DNA of 64,000 nucleotides from CAVUFH01 sp963740835 (GTDB lineage Bacteria; Actinomycetota; Acidimicrobiia; IMCC26256; PALSA-610): the NCBI GenBank assembly GCA_963740835.1, contig CAVUFH010000002.1, positions 806,001 to 870,000 on the forward strand, read 5' to 3'. A model generated the notes under the pieces. The model saw only the letters and a list, made by a program, of their open reading frames with translations, made no database searches and was not told the DNA's origin. The position numbers were made by a program, and so were the translations under genes. Shown piece after piece: positions 26,638-35,427 of the stretch (positions are counted from its first letter, which is position 1; the number at the start of each line of letters is the position of its first letter).

Positions 26638-27169
26638 CTACGCCGCCGCGACGTTCGCTTCCACGATGCCGAGCACGTGCTGGGTCGCGAGCCGGAGGAT
26701 CGGCTCGTGCGCGCTGGCCGTCGGCCAGCGGTCTCGGCAGCGACAGGTCGAGCGGACTCGTCGGCTCGAGGCCGGCCTCCCGAATGCGGATGACCCGCCA
26801 ACCGACACGCGCGAACTTCATGCTCTCCGAGACGTCATCGGCCCAGTGCATGCGCCGGTCGGAAGCGCAGCGGTTCGTCGTGAGGCCGAGATGGCTCGCA
26901 CCGCGCGCTTCGACGTCGTACATCACGACGGTGGGCGTGCCGAGGAGGGGGAGCGCGATCTGAGCCCGGGCCGCGTAGTCGCGGTCGCCAATGAGCATGT
27001 CGCAGTGCACGTGGTACTTCAGCTCGTGCAGGCGCCCGGCGAGCAGTTGCTGTGCCGCGCTCCCGGCGCACCCGGGTGATACGAGCGCCTGACCCGTGAG
27101 GGTCGGCTCGCGCATCTGGGCGACACACCACTCGCAGTCGAGGTCGGGCGCGATCAGCTTCGGCATCAT
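26638..27169 (-). CDS. Hypothetical protein, possible nuclease-like fold, one frame break
   Basis: About 176 aa. Starts at tandem ATGs (27169/27166) with MPKLIAPDLDCEWCVAQM; the centre has CDMLIGDRDYAARAQIALPL, TVVMYDVEARGASHLGL and ARVGWRVIRIREAGLEP. The last resembles the GWRVIR strand of Vsr/DUF559 PD-(D/E)xK-type proteins, but the catalytic pattern is not clear. Near 26705 the frame shifts; the natural ending reads ILRLATQHVLGIVEANVAAA before TAG at 26638. Tail-to-tail with the serine hydrolase gene, 3 bp apart. Function unknown. Confidence 0.55.
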
Positions 27170-27352
27170 GGGTACCACCGTGCGGGAAATCGCGCGCACG
27201 AGGAAGGCGCGAACGTGCCATCCCCGAGGGCACACGCGCACCCTCGTTCACGTCCTGGATCCCGACGCGAACTCCGGCGCGGGCGGTGCGCCGCGTCCTG
27301 CGTCGGGATCCTCGCCGCCTCCATCCTGGTCGGACGAGGGCTGCGGAGGTGG

Positions 27353-27559
27353 TCAGGACGGGCGACCGGTCGGGTCCAGCGCACGGAAGCCCTTCTCTGC
27401 ACGCGTGCCGTCCGGTGAGGTCCGGGCCAGTGCCGCGAGCTCGGCGTAGGCCGCCGTCTCCGACATGGATCGGATGGCCCGACCGAGGCGGTCGACGTGC
27501 TCCTCGAGACTGAGATCGAGGATGTCCTCGTCGTCGCGCCCGATCCAGAGCGATTCCAT
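27353..27559 (-). CDS. Small acidic hypothetical protein
   Basis: 68 aa; ATG with a good gggagg site about 8 bp upstream. MESLWIGRDDEDILDLSLEE then a predicted helix HVDRLGRAIRSM. No recognised domain; single-copy, isolated between two opposite-facing or unrelated genes. Confidence 0.55.
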   Translation of the reverse strand: MESLWIGRDDEDILDLSLEEHVDRLGRAIRSMSETAAYAELAALARTSPDGTRAEKGFRALDPTGRPS

Positions 27560-27683
27560 GGCGTGGCCTCCCAGCCCTTGCTGTGTGTGGAGCGTGTCGC
27601 TCCGAGTCCCGATCGATGGCGACCGGCTCGGTGCGCAGCGCCGCACTGTCCGTCCTTGGTAGCGGGATGCTATCGCTCCGTGA

Positions 27684-27714
27684 CTGAAATGTCACGCAGT
27701 GTGAGGACATTCAG
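27684..27714 (-). terminator. Inverted repeat downstream of the L,D-transpeptidase
   Basis: ctgaaatgtc (27684-27693) pairs with gacattcag (27706-27714), one bulged base, 12-nt loop, 43 bp beyond the transpeptidase stop. Could instead be an operator for the 68-aa gene it precedes. No T-run. Confidence 0.35.
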
Positions 27715-27757
27715 AACCAATGTCCGCCGACGCGCGCCTCGTGGCGCGGGGCCGGAC

Positions 27758-28628
27758 CTACGCGGGATAGATCTCGATCGGTGTCCCGTTCGCGAACGTG
27801 CTGAACAGGTAGTCCTGGTCGGGGTTGGTCGTTCGGATGCAGCCGTGGCTCGCCGGGTAGCCGGGCACGTTCGTCGCGCCGTGGATCGCGAAACCGCCCT
27901 GGAAGTACATGGGGCGGTAGAGCTTTCCGAGCGGCGCGGTGCGGACGCCGTCGATCCGGCGCTTGATCTTGAAGTCGCCGCGCGGCGTGTCGGCGACCGC
28001 GGTGCCGCCGCTCGGCGACGCGTACCGCCGGCCACTGCCGCTCGAGACGTTGATGATCTTGGTGGTGCCGTCAGCGGAGACCGCGAACGCGATCTGGCGG
28101 TCGACGTCGACTTCGATCCGCGGCGTCGGGCCGCCGCGCGGCCCCGCGGCGGTGAGTCCCTGGGCGAGCGCGGCGAACGTGATCGGTCCCGCGTGCCCGT
28201 CCGCCTCGAGTCCTTCGTACTTCTGGAAGGCCATCACGGCCGCGAAGGTCGCGTTCGAGTAGTGGCCGTCGATCTCGCCGGGCCGGAACCCGAGGTCCCG
28301 GAGCCGGGTCTGCAACAGCGCGACGAACGGGCCCACGCTCCCCTGCCGCATCGCTTCCGGCGCCGGCGGCGCCGGGCGGTGCGGGCGGTGCGGGCGGTGC
28401 GGTGGTCGTCGGCGCGGGCGGCAGCGTCGTCGTGGTGGCCGCGGTCGTGGTGGTGCTCGCTGCGTCGGTCGTCGTGGTGGTGCTCGGCGCCGCGGCGCCT
28501 TCCGTGCCAGAGGCGTTTTCGCACGCGGCTGCGCCCAGCAGCAGGCCCATCGCGCACAACACGGACGCCGTCGGCCTGAAGCGGCCCGGACGTGATCGCC
28601 GCCGGCCCACCCGGAAACTCGATTGCAT
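27758..28628 (-). CDS. L,D-transpeptidase lipoprotein with peptidoglycan-binding domain, one frame break
   Basis: About 290 aa. N-terminal lipoprotein signal (MGLLLGAAAC), then a Thr/Pro-rich linker of about 45 residues (TTTTTDAASTTTTAATTTT), a PG_binding_1 domain (VGPFVALLQTRLRDLGFRPG, FQKYEGLEADGHAGPITFAA) and a YkuD catalytic domain with AIHGATNVPG and ASHGCIRTT, the HGC nucleophile. Makes 3-3 cross-links in peptidoglycan or attaches proteins to it. The signal/linker and the catalytic part lie in different frames; the shift is in the repetitive ccgcccgcaccgcc stretch near 28370, a likely place for slippage or sequencing error. Confidence 0.88.
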
Positions 28629-28708
28629 CGGGGCAATCGTACGGGTTCAGGGGCCGAGTTCGGCGGTTCGGGCCGTACGTCGCCGTTCCGGGCCGGATCC
28701 GGAAGGCC

Positions 28709-28769
28709 CTCCTGCTCAGGTGTGCCTGCCTCCTGCTCAGGTGTGCTTGTGCCTCCTGCTCAGGTGTGC
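28709..28769. repeat. Three tandem copies of a 17-bp unit across a stop codon
   Basis: CTCCTGCTCAGGTGTGC occurs at 28709-28725, 28730-28746 and 28753-28769 (periods 21 and 23 bp). The third copy contains the TGA of the lipase gene (28760-28762, minus strand), so the end of that gene has been copied twice beyond its stop. Confidence 0.85.
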
Positions 28770-29608
28770 AGGTCGAGCCAGGTGATGACGTCGGCCGTCA
28801 CGGCGTCCCGGTTCGTCTCGTTGAACAGCTCGTGCCGGGCGCCGGGATAGGCACAGAACGAGACGTCGGCCAAGCCGAGGCCGCGGAAGTGGTCGGCGAG
28901 GGCCTGCCCGCCGGCCTCGCCCCCGATCGGATCCTCGGCACCGTTGAACACGAGGACCGGGAGGTCGCGCGGGATCGTCGCGTCGTCGCCTCGTGGCGCC
29001 AGGTCGGGCGCCTCGCCGTCGCGCGGCGGCTGCAACGGCACCGACTCGAAGCCGCACAGCGGATCCGCAATGTACGCATCGACCTCGGCGTCGTCGCGCG
29101 ACAACCAGTCGTAGGGAGTGCGTGCCGGTTCGAACTTCTCGTTGATGCTTCCGAGTCGTTCCATGCCGGGCACCGCCCGCGTCGTGCCCGTGAACAGCGC
29201 GCCTGCGAGCTCCGATCCGTACTGCTGCACATAGGGATAGAGGATGAACGACCCCCAGCTGTGCCCGAGCGCGAACACGAGAAGTCCTGGGTGGTCGGCG
29301 GCGATGCGGTGCGTGACGGCGTGCACCGCGTCGATGACACCGGCCATGCTGCGCGGGCCGAGGTCACCAAGGGAGTCCGAGCGCAGCCCGGTCTGGCCGT
29401 GCCCGCGATGGTCGTCGGCGTACACGACGTAGCCCGCCGCGTTCAGACGCGCTGCGAGCCGTGCGTACCGCTGTGCGTGCTCGGCAAGCCCGTGCATCAC
29501 GTGCACGACCGCGCGCGGTGGCGTCGTGGGGGACCAGCGGAACGCGACGATGTCGATGCCGTCGGGATCGGTGACGGTCAGCTCGATCGGCGGCGCGGCG
29601 TGGCTCAC
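28760..29608 (-). CDS. Monoacylglycerol lipase-type alpha/beta hydrolase
   Basis: 282 aa. VHVMHGLAEHAQRYARLA is the HG oxyanion segment of monoacylglycerol lipases; GHSWGSFI carries the nucleophile Ser, VFNGAEDPIGG the acid and GARHELFNE the His, with spacing as in MGL. GTG at 29608 chosen because conservation begins there. 10 bp after the phosphotransferase gene, so co-transcribed. Predicted to release free fatty acid and glycerol from monoacylglycerol. Confidence 0.88.
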   Translation of the reverse strand: MSHAAPPIELTVTDPDGIDIVAFRWSPTTPPRAVVHVMHGLAEHAQRYARLAARLNAAGYVVYADDHRGHGQTGLRSDSLGDLGPRSMAGVIDAVHAVTHRIAADHPGLLVFALGHSWGSFILYPYVQQYGSELAGALFTGTTRAVPGMERLGSINEKFEPARTPYDWLSRDDAEVDAYIADPLCGFESVPLQPPRDGEAPDLAPRGDDATIPRDLPVLVFNGAEDPIGGEAGGQALADHFRGLGLADVSFCAYPGARHELFNETNRDAVTADVITWLDLHT

Positions 29609-29618
29609 GATCGCGCGC

Positions 29619-30722
29619 TCAGCACCAGTAGGGATAGGTCCCCGCGAGCATTTGCTCGAGCAGCTCACGGAACATCACGAGGTCGTCGGGATCGTCCGGC
29701 TTCTCCATCGAGCCGTACGCGATGCCGCGCGTGCTCGTGCGGATCGACACGATCGCGAAACGCAGCGCGGCGTACACCTCGAACCACTCGAGGTCCTGCA
29801 GCCTGTGACCCGAAAGCTCCTCGTACGTCTGCATGATCTCGGCCCGGTCCATGAACTCGGGGAGGCCGGGCATCTCGAAGCGGGCCGCGAGGTCTTGGAA
29901 GAACGCGTGCAGGAAGATCATCCAGGCGACGTCGACCTCGGGCGGACCGACGGTCGCCATCTCCCAGTCGAGGACCGCGACCGGTTCGAAGTCGTCCCAC
30001 AGCATGTTGCCGATGCGGGAGTCGCCCCAATTGAAGACGGTGCGCACTCCCGTGGGGCGGTGCGCTTCCAGCCACGCGAACGTGCGCTCGATCAACGGAT
30101 AGGACGCGTCCTCGCGCGCCCAGTCGTAGTACCAGTGCTGGTACCCGAGCTGCTGGTCGAGTGCCGTTTCGCCATGCTCGGGCCGCATGAGGAACGACAA
30201 GTCGTGCATCTCCGGCGTGATCTCGTGCAATCGCGCGAGCACGCTCACCGCGTTGCGTTGCATGCGGCTGCGGTCCTCGGGACTTGCGTCCATCACCCAG
30301 CCACCGAACACGTACGGCGGGATGTCGAGCGGGGCCACACCGTCGACGCGCTTCATCACGATGAACGGCGAACCGAGCCACTGCCCGTCACCTTCTGCGT
30401 ACGGCACTTCCGGCGCGGGCACGTCGGTGTGCGCGCGCACGAGCTCCATGCACTGTTTCTGCAACCCGAGGTTGTACTCGGGGAACACCGGGTATACCTC
30501 CGGCAGCGGTTCCACGCGCGCGACGTAATGCTCGATGTGACCGCGGCCGTCGCGCAGGTCGAAGAGCACCGTCTCGCTCGACATCCCGTTGCCCGGCGCG
30601 CTCGCTTCACACACGGTCACGTCCGGCGCGATCACCGCACGCGCCCACTCGGTCAGCCGGTCCGCGAGCTCGTCCGGATCACGCCGCCACGGCGTGTCGA
30701 GTTCGATCGGCTCGTCGCTCAT
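29619..30722 (-). CDS. Phosphotransferase family protein (APH-like, ACAD10/11 type)
   Basis: 367 aa. The kinase fold is shown by the Brenner motif FNWGDSRIGNMLWDD (catalytic Asp and Asn) and VLDWEMATVGPPEVD (metal Asp); FIVMKRVDGVAP is the hinge region. The group is closer to the acyl-CoA-dehydrogenase-associated kinases (hydroxy-acyl substrates) than to antibiotic kinases. ATG at 30722; first gene of the pair with the lipase. Confidence 0.85.
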   Translation of the reverse strand: MSDEPIELDTPWRRDPDELADRLTEWARAVIAPDVTVCEASAPGNGMSSETVLFDLRDGRGHIEHYVARVEPLPEVYPVFPEYNLGLQKQCMELVRAHTDVPAPEVPYAEGDGQWLGSPFIVMKRVDGVAPLDIPPYVFGGWVMDASPEDRSRMQRNAVSVLARLHEITPEMHDLSFLMRPEHGETALDQQLGYQHWYYDWAREDASYPLIERTFAWLEAHRPTGVRTVFNWGDSRIGNMLWDDFEPVAVLDWEMATVGPPEVDVAWMIFLHAFFQDLAARFEMPGLPEFMDRAEIMQTYEELSGHRLQDLEWFEVYAALRFAIVSIRTSTRGIAYGSMEKPDDPDDLVMFRELLEQMLAGTYPYWC

Positions 30723-30847
30723 CTGATTCCCCCTGGGCGTCGTCACAATCCGGGCGCGGCGAACAGCCGAGCAGCCTACGCGTCCTGTTCGGCGCCGCGA
30801 ACGGCGGGAACAGGAATGCCGATCCCGTCGGTATCGTTCACCTTCGC

Positions 30848-31237
30848 ATGACCTCAGGCCACCGCATCAGCATCACGCCCGCCGACCTCCACGTGGAGGT
30901 CATGATCGACGGTACGAAGGTGGCGGAGTCCGACCGGCCCGTCCTGCTCGAAGAGACGGGTTTGCCGACGCGCTACTACCTCCCGCGTGCCGACGTGCGC
31001 GACGAGCTCCTCACGGCGACCAACAGCGAGACGGTCTGCCCGTTCAAGGGCCAAGCGCGCTACTGGTCGGTCGAGATCGACGGCAAGCTGCACGCAGATG
31101 TCGTGTGGAGCTACGAGACGCCGATTCCGGATGCGGCCGGGATCAAGGACCTCATGTGCTTCTACAACGAGCGCGTCGACATCAACGTCGATGGCACCCC
31201 GCTCGTGCGCCCCGAGACGCCGTACTCGCCGAAGTAA
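30848..31237 (+). CDS. DUF427 domain protein
   Basis: 129 aa, one DUF427 domain: VEVMIDGTKVAESDRPVLLEE-type opening (split over residues 16-36), TRYYLPRADV, VCPFKGQARYWSV and a C-terminal FYNERVDINVDG. The CPxKG and FYxERV elements are the family hallmarks. Beta-barrel protein of unknown biochemical role. Divergent from the phosphotransferase gene. Confidence 0.92.
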   Translation: MTSGHRISITPADLHVEVMIDGTKVAESDRPVLLEETGLPTRYYLPRADVRDELLTATNSETVCPFKGQARYWSVEIDGKLHADVVWSYETPIPDAAGIKDLMCFYNERVDINVDGTPLVRPETPYSPK

Positions 31238-31275
31238 GGGCACCTCCGCGCGATTGCATCGCTACCGTCGCACTG

Positions 31276-31500
31276 ATGACCGAACGCGCGGCGCGACCGC
31301 ACACTGAACCGCATCCGTTGCGGCTCGCGCTCGACCACCCGCGCCGCGCCGAGATCCTCGTCGCCCATCAACGCGCCCTCGACGCAAGAGCCGACGGCTA
31401 CACCGATCCCGAGACGGGCTTCTTCGTCTTCACCGCCGCGTACCTCGCGAACCGCGGCACCTGTTGCGACACCGGCTGCCGCCACTGCCCTTACGTCTAG
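31276..31500 (+). CDS. DUF5522-like small Cys-rich protein
   Basis: 74 aa; ends in NRGTCCDTGCRHCPYV, the CCxxGCRHCPY signature of DUF5522, likely a metal (Zn or Fe-S) site. FVFTAAYLANRG precedes it, as in family members. ATG at 31276, 38 bp after the DUF427 stop, so probably in the same transcript. Confidence 0.8.
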   Translation: MTERAARPHTEPHPLRLALDHPRRAEILVAHQRALDARADGYTDPETGFFVFTAAYLANRGTCCDTGCRHCPYV

Positions 31501-31518
31501 GTGCGGGGACGGTGGTGA

Positions 31519-31962
31519 CTACGCGATGGGTTCGCAGATGACGACGGGGATCGGGCGCGTCGTTTTCTGCTGGTAGCCCGCGTAGCCCTTGTTGGCGGCG
31601 ACGATGGTGGGCCACATCTCGGCTTTCTCTTCCTCGGACGCGGTTCGCGCACGCATCTTCGTGGTGACGCCCTCGATCGTGAGCTCGACCTCCGGGTTGG
31701 CCACGAGGTTCAGGTACCACTCCGGGTTCCGGTCGTCGCCGCCCTTGGACGCGATCACCACTGTGCGCTTGTCGTCGTGGATCGGAGCGGTGAGCAGCAC
31801 CGCACGGTGCTGACCGGTCTTGCGCCCGATCGTGTGCAGCTCGACCGTCTGCATCCCCATCGGGCGGTTGAGCCAGCGGCCGCCGCTGACCTTCAGGATG
31901 GTGCGGTGCAGCAGGTTCATGCCCTTGAGCTGCAGGTCCTTGAACTCGTTGCGGTAGTTCAT
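31519..31962 (-). CDS. F420-dependent nitroreductase family protein (Ddn-like)
   Basis: 147 aa, split-barrel fold. ELHTIGRKTGQHRAVLLTAP and VIASKGGDDRNPEWYLNLVA are the diagnostic motifs of deazaflavin-dependent nitroreductases (Ddn family), which reduce quinones or nitro compounds with F420H2. Length and ATG position typical. Indicates that the host makes cofactor F420. Convergent with the DUF5522 gene. Confidence 0.92.
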   Translation of the reverse strand: MNYRNEFKDLQLKGMNLLHRTILKVSGGRWLNRPMGMQTVELHTIGRKTGQHRAVLLTAPIHDDKRTVVIASKGGDDRNPEWYLNLVANPEVELTIEGVTTKMRARTASEEEKAEMWPTIVAANKGYAGYQQKTTRPIPVVICEPIA

Positions 31963-32016
31963 GCGGATCGCAGTGTACGGCCGCGCCGTGGGATGCTCCC
32001 ACCGAGAAGGGTCGAG

Positions 32017-32424
32017 ATGCCGGACGAGCGCGCAGTGATGGAAGCCAACGTCGAGGTGGTGCGGCGCATGTACGACGCGTTCGCCGCGACGGATCTGGAG
32101 ACGATCCTCGCGGTCACCGATCCCGACATCGAGATCGTTCAGACGCCCCTGCTGCCGTGGGGCGGCGAGTTCCATGGGCAGGAAGGGCTCGGCGAGTTCT
32201 TCGGGAAGCTGACCGGTGCGATCTCGTCGCGCGTGACGATCCATAGTGTGTTCGCGGCGGGCGATCAGGTGGTGCAGGTCGGACGCACGGCCGGCACCGT
32301 GAACGCGACCGGCGTGGAGTTCGACGTCGACGAAGTGCACGTGCTCACGCTGCGCAAGAGCAGAGTCGTGCGCTTCGCGGCGACGATCGACACGCCCGCG
32401 ATGCTCGCCGCGCTCGGGCAGTAG
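32017..32424 (+). CDS. SnoaL-like (NTF2-fold) protein
   Basis: 135 aa; VRRMYDAFAATDLETILAV and PDIEIVQTPLLPWGGEFHG are characteristic of SnoaL/ketosteroid-isomerase-like proteins. ATG at 32017, alternative ATG 32038. Binding or isomerisation of a small hydrophobic molecule is likely; substrate unknown. Followed 7 bp later by a cupin gene. Confidence 0.85.
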   Translation: MPDERAVMEANVEVVRRMYDAFAATDLETILAVTDPDIEIVQTPLLPWGGEFHGQEGLGEFFGKLTGAISSRVTIHSVFAAGDQVVQVGRTAGTVNATGVEFDVDEVHVLTLRKSRVVRFAATIDTPAMLAALGQ

Positions 32425-32431
32425 GAGTTTC

Positions 32432-32890
32432 GTGATGGGAGAGGGTCCGCGCTTCCGGCACCTTGACGACCTGACGTGGCAGGAGTGCCGCAAGCAGCAA
32501 CACGGCGATCACACCGCGTCCGTGTGGGAGAAATGGCTCGAATTCTCGCCGCGCTGTCTCTCGTTGTATCCGCGGTGGGATCCGGGGATGATCGTGCGGC
32601 CCCACGGCCACAACAGCGACCATCTCGTATTCGTGATCGAAGGCGATATGTGGTGTGGCGACGTGCACTGCTCGGCCGGCACGCACATCGCGCTCGATCA
32701 GGGTGACGCGTTCGGTCCTTTCGTCGCAGGACCCGACGGCGTCGTGCTGTTCGAGGTGATGATGGGCGACCCCACGTCGTTCCCCGCCGACGAAGCCGGC
32801 TACGAGCAGTTCCTCGCGGAACGGAACGTGCAGCAGCTGCCGAACCCGCCGATCGACCTGCCCGAATTCGTCGAGGACGCGCGCAACTGA
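32432..32890 (+). CDS. Cupin domain protein
   Basis: 152 aa; a cupin barrel with metal-binding motif 1 as RPHGHNSDHLVFVIEGDMWCG. GTG at 32432 directly followed by ATG at 32435, with aggag upstream. May be a dioxygenase, isomerase or sensor; nothing decides. Same transcript as SnoaL and the F420 oxidoreductase. Confidence 0.82.
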   Translation: MMGEGPRFRHLDDLTWQECRKQQHGDHTASVWEKWLEFSPRCLSLYPRWDPGMIVRPHGHNSDHLVFVIEGDMWCGDVHCSAGTHIALDQGDAFGPFVAGPDGVVLFEVMMGDPTSFPADEAGYEQFLAERNVQQLPNPPIDLPEFVEDARN

Positions 32891-32906
32891 ACATGGCGCG
32901 GATGTC

Positions 32907-33861
32907 GTGAGCGCGCCCTTCGCGCGAGGGTCGGTGTCGCTCCGGCTCTATCCGCACCTCGATCGCGACGTGCGCGAGGTGGTCGCCGAGTTGTGTGCGC
33001 AGGCCGCGCTCGCGGGCGCGCACGGGTTCGACGGCGTGATGACGAGCGAGCATCACGGTGGGTTCGCGGGCTACCTCCCGAACCCGCTGCAAGCGGCCGG
33101 GTGGTGCCTCGAAGCGATGGGGGAGGGGTGGGCGGCGGCGTGCCCTTTGGTCCTCCCGTTGCGACCGGTCGCGCTCGTCGCCGAAGAGGTCGCGTGGTTG
33201 GCCGCGCGCTTCCCGGACCGTGTCGGTGTCGGCGTCGCGGCGGGCGCGTTGCCCACGGACTTCGAGATCATGGAGACGGATCTCGACGGCCTGGCGTCGC
33301 GCTTCGACGCCGGGCTGCAACGGTTGGCGCGCGCGTTGCACCATGGTGATGCGGGTGGTCCGCTGGCGAACGATCCCGCGATCGCCGCGTGTGCGGCGCG
33401 CCCCATCCCCATGGTGAGCGCGGCGTCGAGCGTGACCGGTGCGCGGCGTGCCGCGCGGAATGGTGTCGGGATCCTCTTGGACTCGTTGACCACAACCGCC
33501 CGCGCCCGAGAGCTGACCGGCGCGTATCGCGCGGCCGGTGGCGCGGAGCCGTGCATCCTGATCCGACGGGCGTGGGTGGGGGAGCCGTGGCGGGCGCGCG
33601 TCGACGCGCAGGTGGAGGTGTACCGCTCCTATGCGGGCGCGGCCGCGGTCGAGCACTGGGGCGAAGACGAGCTGCAGGCCGGACTCGATCCCGGCGCGGT
33701 GATCACCGGCTTGCTCGACGCGCTCCGGGAGGCGGGATGCGACGCGCTCGAACATCCGCGTGCACGTTCCGGGCGTGCCGGCCGAGGTGGTGCGCGAGCA
33801 GGTCGTCCGCATCGGTGAGGACGTGTTGCCCGGCGTCCGGGCTGGTCTCGGCGTCGCGTAG
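32907..33861 (+). CDS. LLM-class F420-dependent oxidoreductase, one frame break at the 3' end
   Basis: About 317 aa, bacterial-luciferase-like TIM barrel. GFDGVMTSEHHGGFAGYLPN and LVLPLRPVALVAEEVAWL match the N-terminal half of the family; RVGVGVAAGALPTDFE follows. Near 33750 one extra base (ctcgaacatccg) breaks the frame; read past it the C-terminus is IRVHVPGVPAEVVREQVVRI and ends at TAG 33861. GTG start 16 bp after the cupin. Oxidises an alcohol or secondary alcohol-like group using F420, or is flavin-dependent. Confidence 0.83.
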
Positions 33862-33917
33862 GGTGTCCGGGCCGTCGGAAATCTCCCGGCCGCAGTGACG
33901 ACGTTCGAGGAGCGCGC

Positions 33918-35366
33918 GTGAAGACGTACAAAGAGCTCTACATCGGGGGCGAGTGGGTCGCTCCGTCCGGCTCAGAGGTCATCGAGGTGATCTCGCCGGC
34001 GTCCGAGGAAATCATCGGGCAGGTCCCCGACGGCACCCCAGCCGACATCGACGCCGCGGTCGCCGCCGCGCGCACGGCCTTCGACGATGGCCCGTGGCCT
34101 CACATGACGCCGGTGCAACGAGCCGAGATCCTCGCCGCGTTCTCTCAGGCGCTGCAGGCCCGCGCCGCTGACCTCGCCGACACGATCTCCTCGCAGAACG
34201 GTTCGCCGAAGCAGTGGTCGATGATGGGCCAGGTGTTCTCGGCGACGATGGTGCTCGACACCTACGTGCGCCTCGCCACCGAATACGAATGGGTCGACAC
34301 CCGCGTCGGCATGATGGGCGGTCCGGTTCGCGTGCGGAAGGCGCCGGTCGGCGTCGCCGCCGCGATCACGCCGTGGAACGTCCCGCTGTTCATCGCCGCG
34401 TTGAAGCTCGGCCCCGCGATGCTGACCGGTTGCACAGTCGTGCTGAAGCCCGCACCGGAGACGCCGCTCGACAGCTACCTGCTCGCCGAAGCCGCGATCG
34501 AGGCCGGCGTGCCCGCCGGTGTCATCAACATCGTGCCGGCCGGGCGCGAAACCGGTGAGCACCTCGTCAAGCACCCGCTGATCGACAAGGTGAGCTTCAC
34601 CGGTTCGACCGCGGCCGGGATGCGCATCGGCGAGCTCTGCGGCGCGCAGCTCAAGCGCTGCACGCTTGAGCTCGGCGGCAAGTCGGCGGCGATCGTCCTC
34701 GACGACGCCAACCTCGACGCGGCGATGCTCGACCAGCTCGTGCAGTCCGGCCTCATGAACAACGGCCAGGTCTGTGGCGCGCAGAGTCGCATCCTCGTGT
34801 CGAAGTCGCGTTACAACGAAGTGGTCGACGCGCTGGGTGCCGCGGTCGGTGCGTTGCAGGTCGGCGACCCGCTCGACGAATCCACCCAGATCGGTCCGCT
34901 CGTCGCCGAGCGGCAGCGGACGCGAGTCGAGGGCTACCTCGAGGCCGGGAAGTCGGCTGGTGCGCGCGTCGTTACCGGCGGAGGTCGTCCCGCGGCGTTG
35001 TCGCGCGGTTGGTACGTCGAGCCGACGGTGTTCGCCGACGTCGACAACTCGATGAAGATCGCGCAGGAAGAGATCTTCGGTCCGGTGCTCTCGGTGATCC
35101 CGTACGACAACGAGGACCAGGCGGTGAAGATCGCCAACGATTCCGACTACGGGCTCTGCGGCAGCGTCTGGACCGACGACGTCGCGCGCGGTGAGCAGGT
35201 CGCCGCACGGGTGCGCACCGGTGTCGTCGCGATCAACTCCGCGATGATCCTCGACTTCAACAGCCCGTTCGGCGGGTTCAAGAAGTCGGGCATCGGCCGT
35301 GAGCTCGGCCCCGAGGGCATCGCCCCCTGGACCGAGCTGCAGACGATCATCCTCCCCGCGGGCTGA
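33918..35366 (+). CDS. NAD(P)-dependent aldehyde dehydrogenase
   Basis: 482 aa, full length. ITPWNVPLFIAALKLGPAM (cofactor-site Asn), VSFTGSTAAG (Rossmann turn), LELGGKSAAIVLDDA (general-base Glu) and NNGQVCGAQSRI (nucleophile Cys) are all present. GTG at 33918 with cgaggag 11 bp upstream. Oxidises an aldehyde to an acid; context suggests an intermediate of lipid or terpenoid breakdown. Confidence 0.95.
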   Translation: MKTYKELYIGGEWVAPSGSEVIEVISPASEEIIGQVPDGTPADIDAAVAAARTAFDDGPWPHMTPVQRAEILAAFSQALQARAADLADTISSQNGSPKQWSMMGQVFSATMVLDTYVRLATEYEWVDTRVGMMGGPVRVRKAPVGVAAAITPWNVPLFIAALKLGPAMLTGCTVVLKPAPETPLDSYLLAEAAIEAGVPAGVINIVPAGRETGEHLVKHPLIDKVSFTGSTAAGMRIGELCGAQLKRCTLELGGKSAAIVLDDANLDAAMLDQLVQSGLMNNGQVCGAQSRILVSKSRYNEVVDALGAAVGALQVGDPLDESTQIGPLVAERQRTRVEGYLEAGKSAGARVVTGGGRPAALSRGWYVEPTVFADVDNSMKIAQEEIFGPVLSVIPYDNEDQAVKIANDSDYGLCGSVWTDDVARGEQVAARVRTGVVAINSAMILDFNSPFGGFKKSGIGRELGPEGIAPWTELQTIILPAG

Positions 35367-35374
35367 CCAAACGC

Positions 35375-35427
35375 AGGTTTCAGCGACAATCCGCGACCGT
35401 CACGGTCGTCGATTGTCGCCAAAACCT
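35375..35427. terminator. Bidirectional terminator hairpin
   Basis: AGGTTT..GCGACAATC (35375-35391) pairs with GATTGTCGC..AAACCT (35411-35427), with an inner stem GACCG/CGGTC. Lies between the convergent aldehyde dehydrogenase and SDR genes and touches the SDR stop codon. Confidence 0.75.

Noticed and set aside
28370..28500. Possible repeat array in low-complexity DNA
   Set aside because: It encodes the Thr/Pro-rich linker of the L,D-transpeptidase lipoprotein; unit length and spacing do not fit a CRISPR array, and no cas genes are present.
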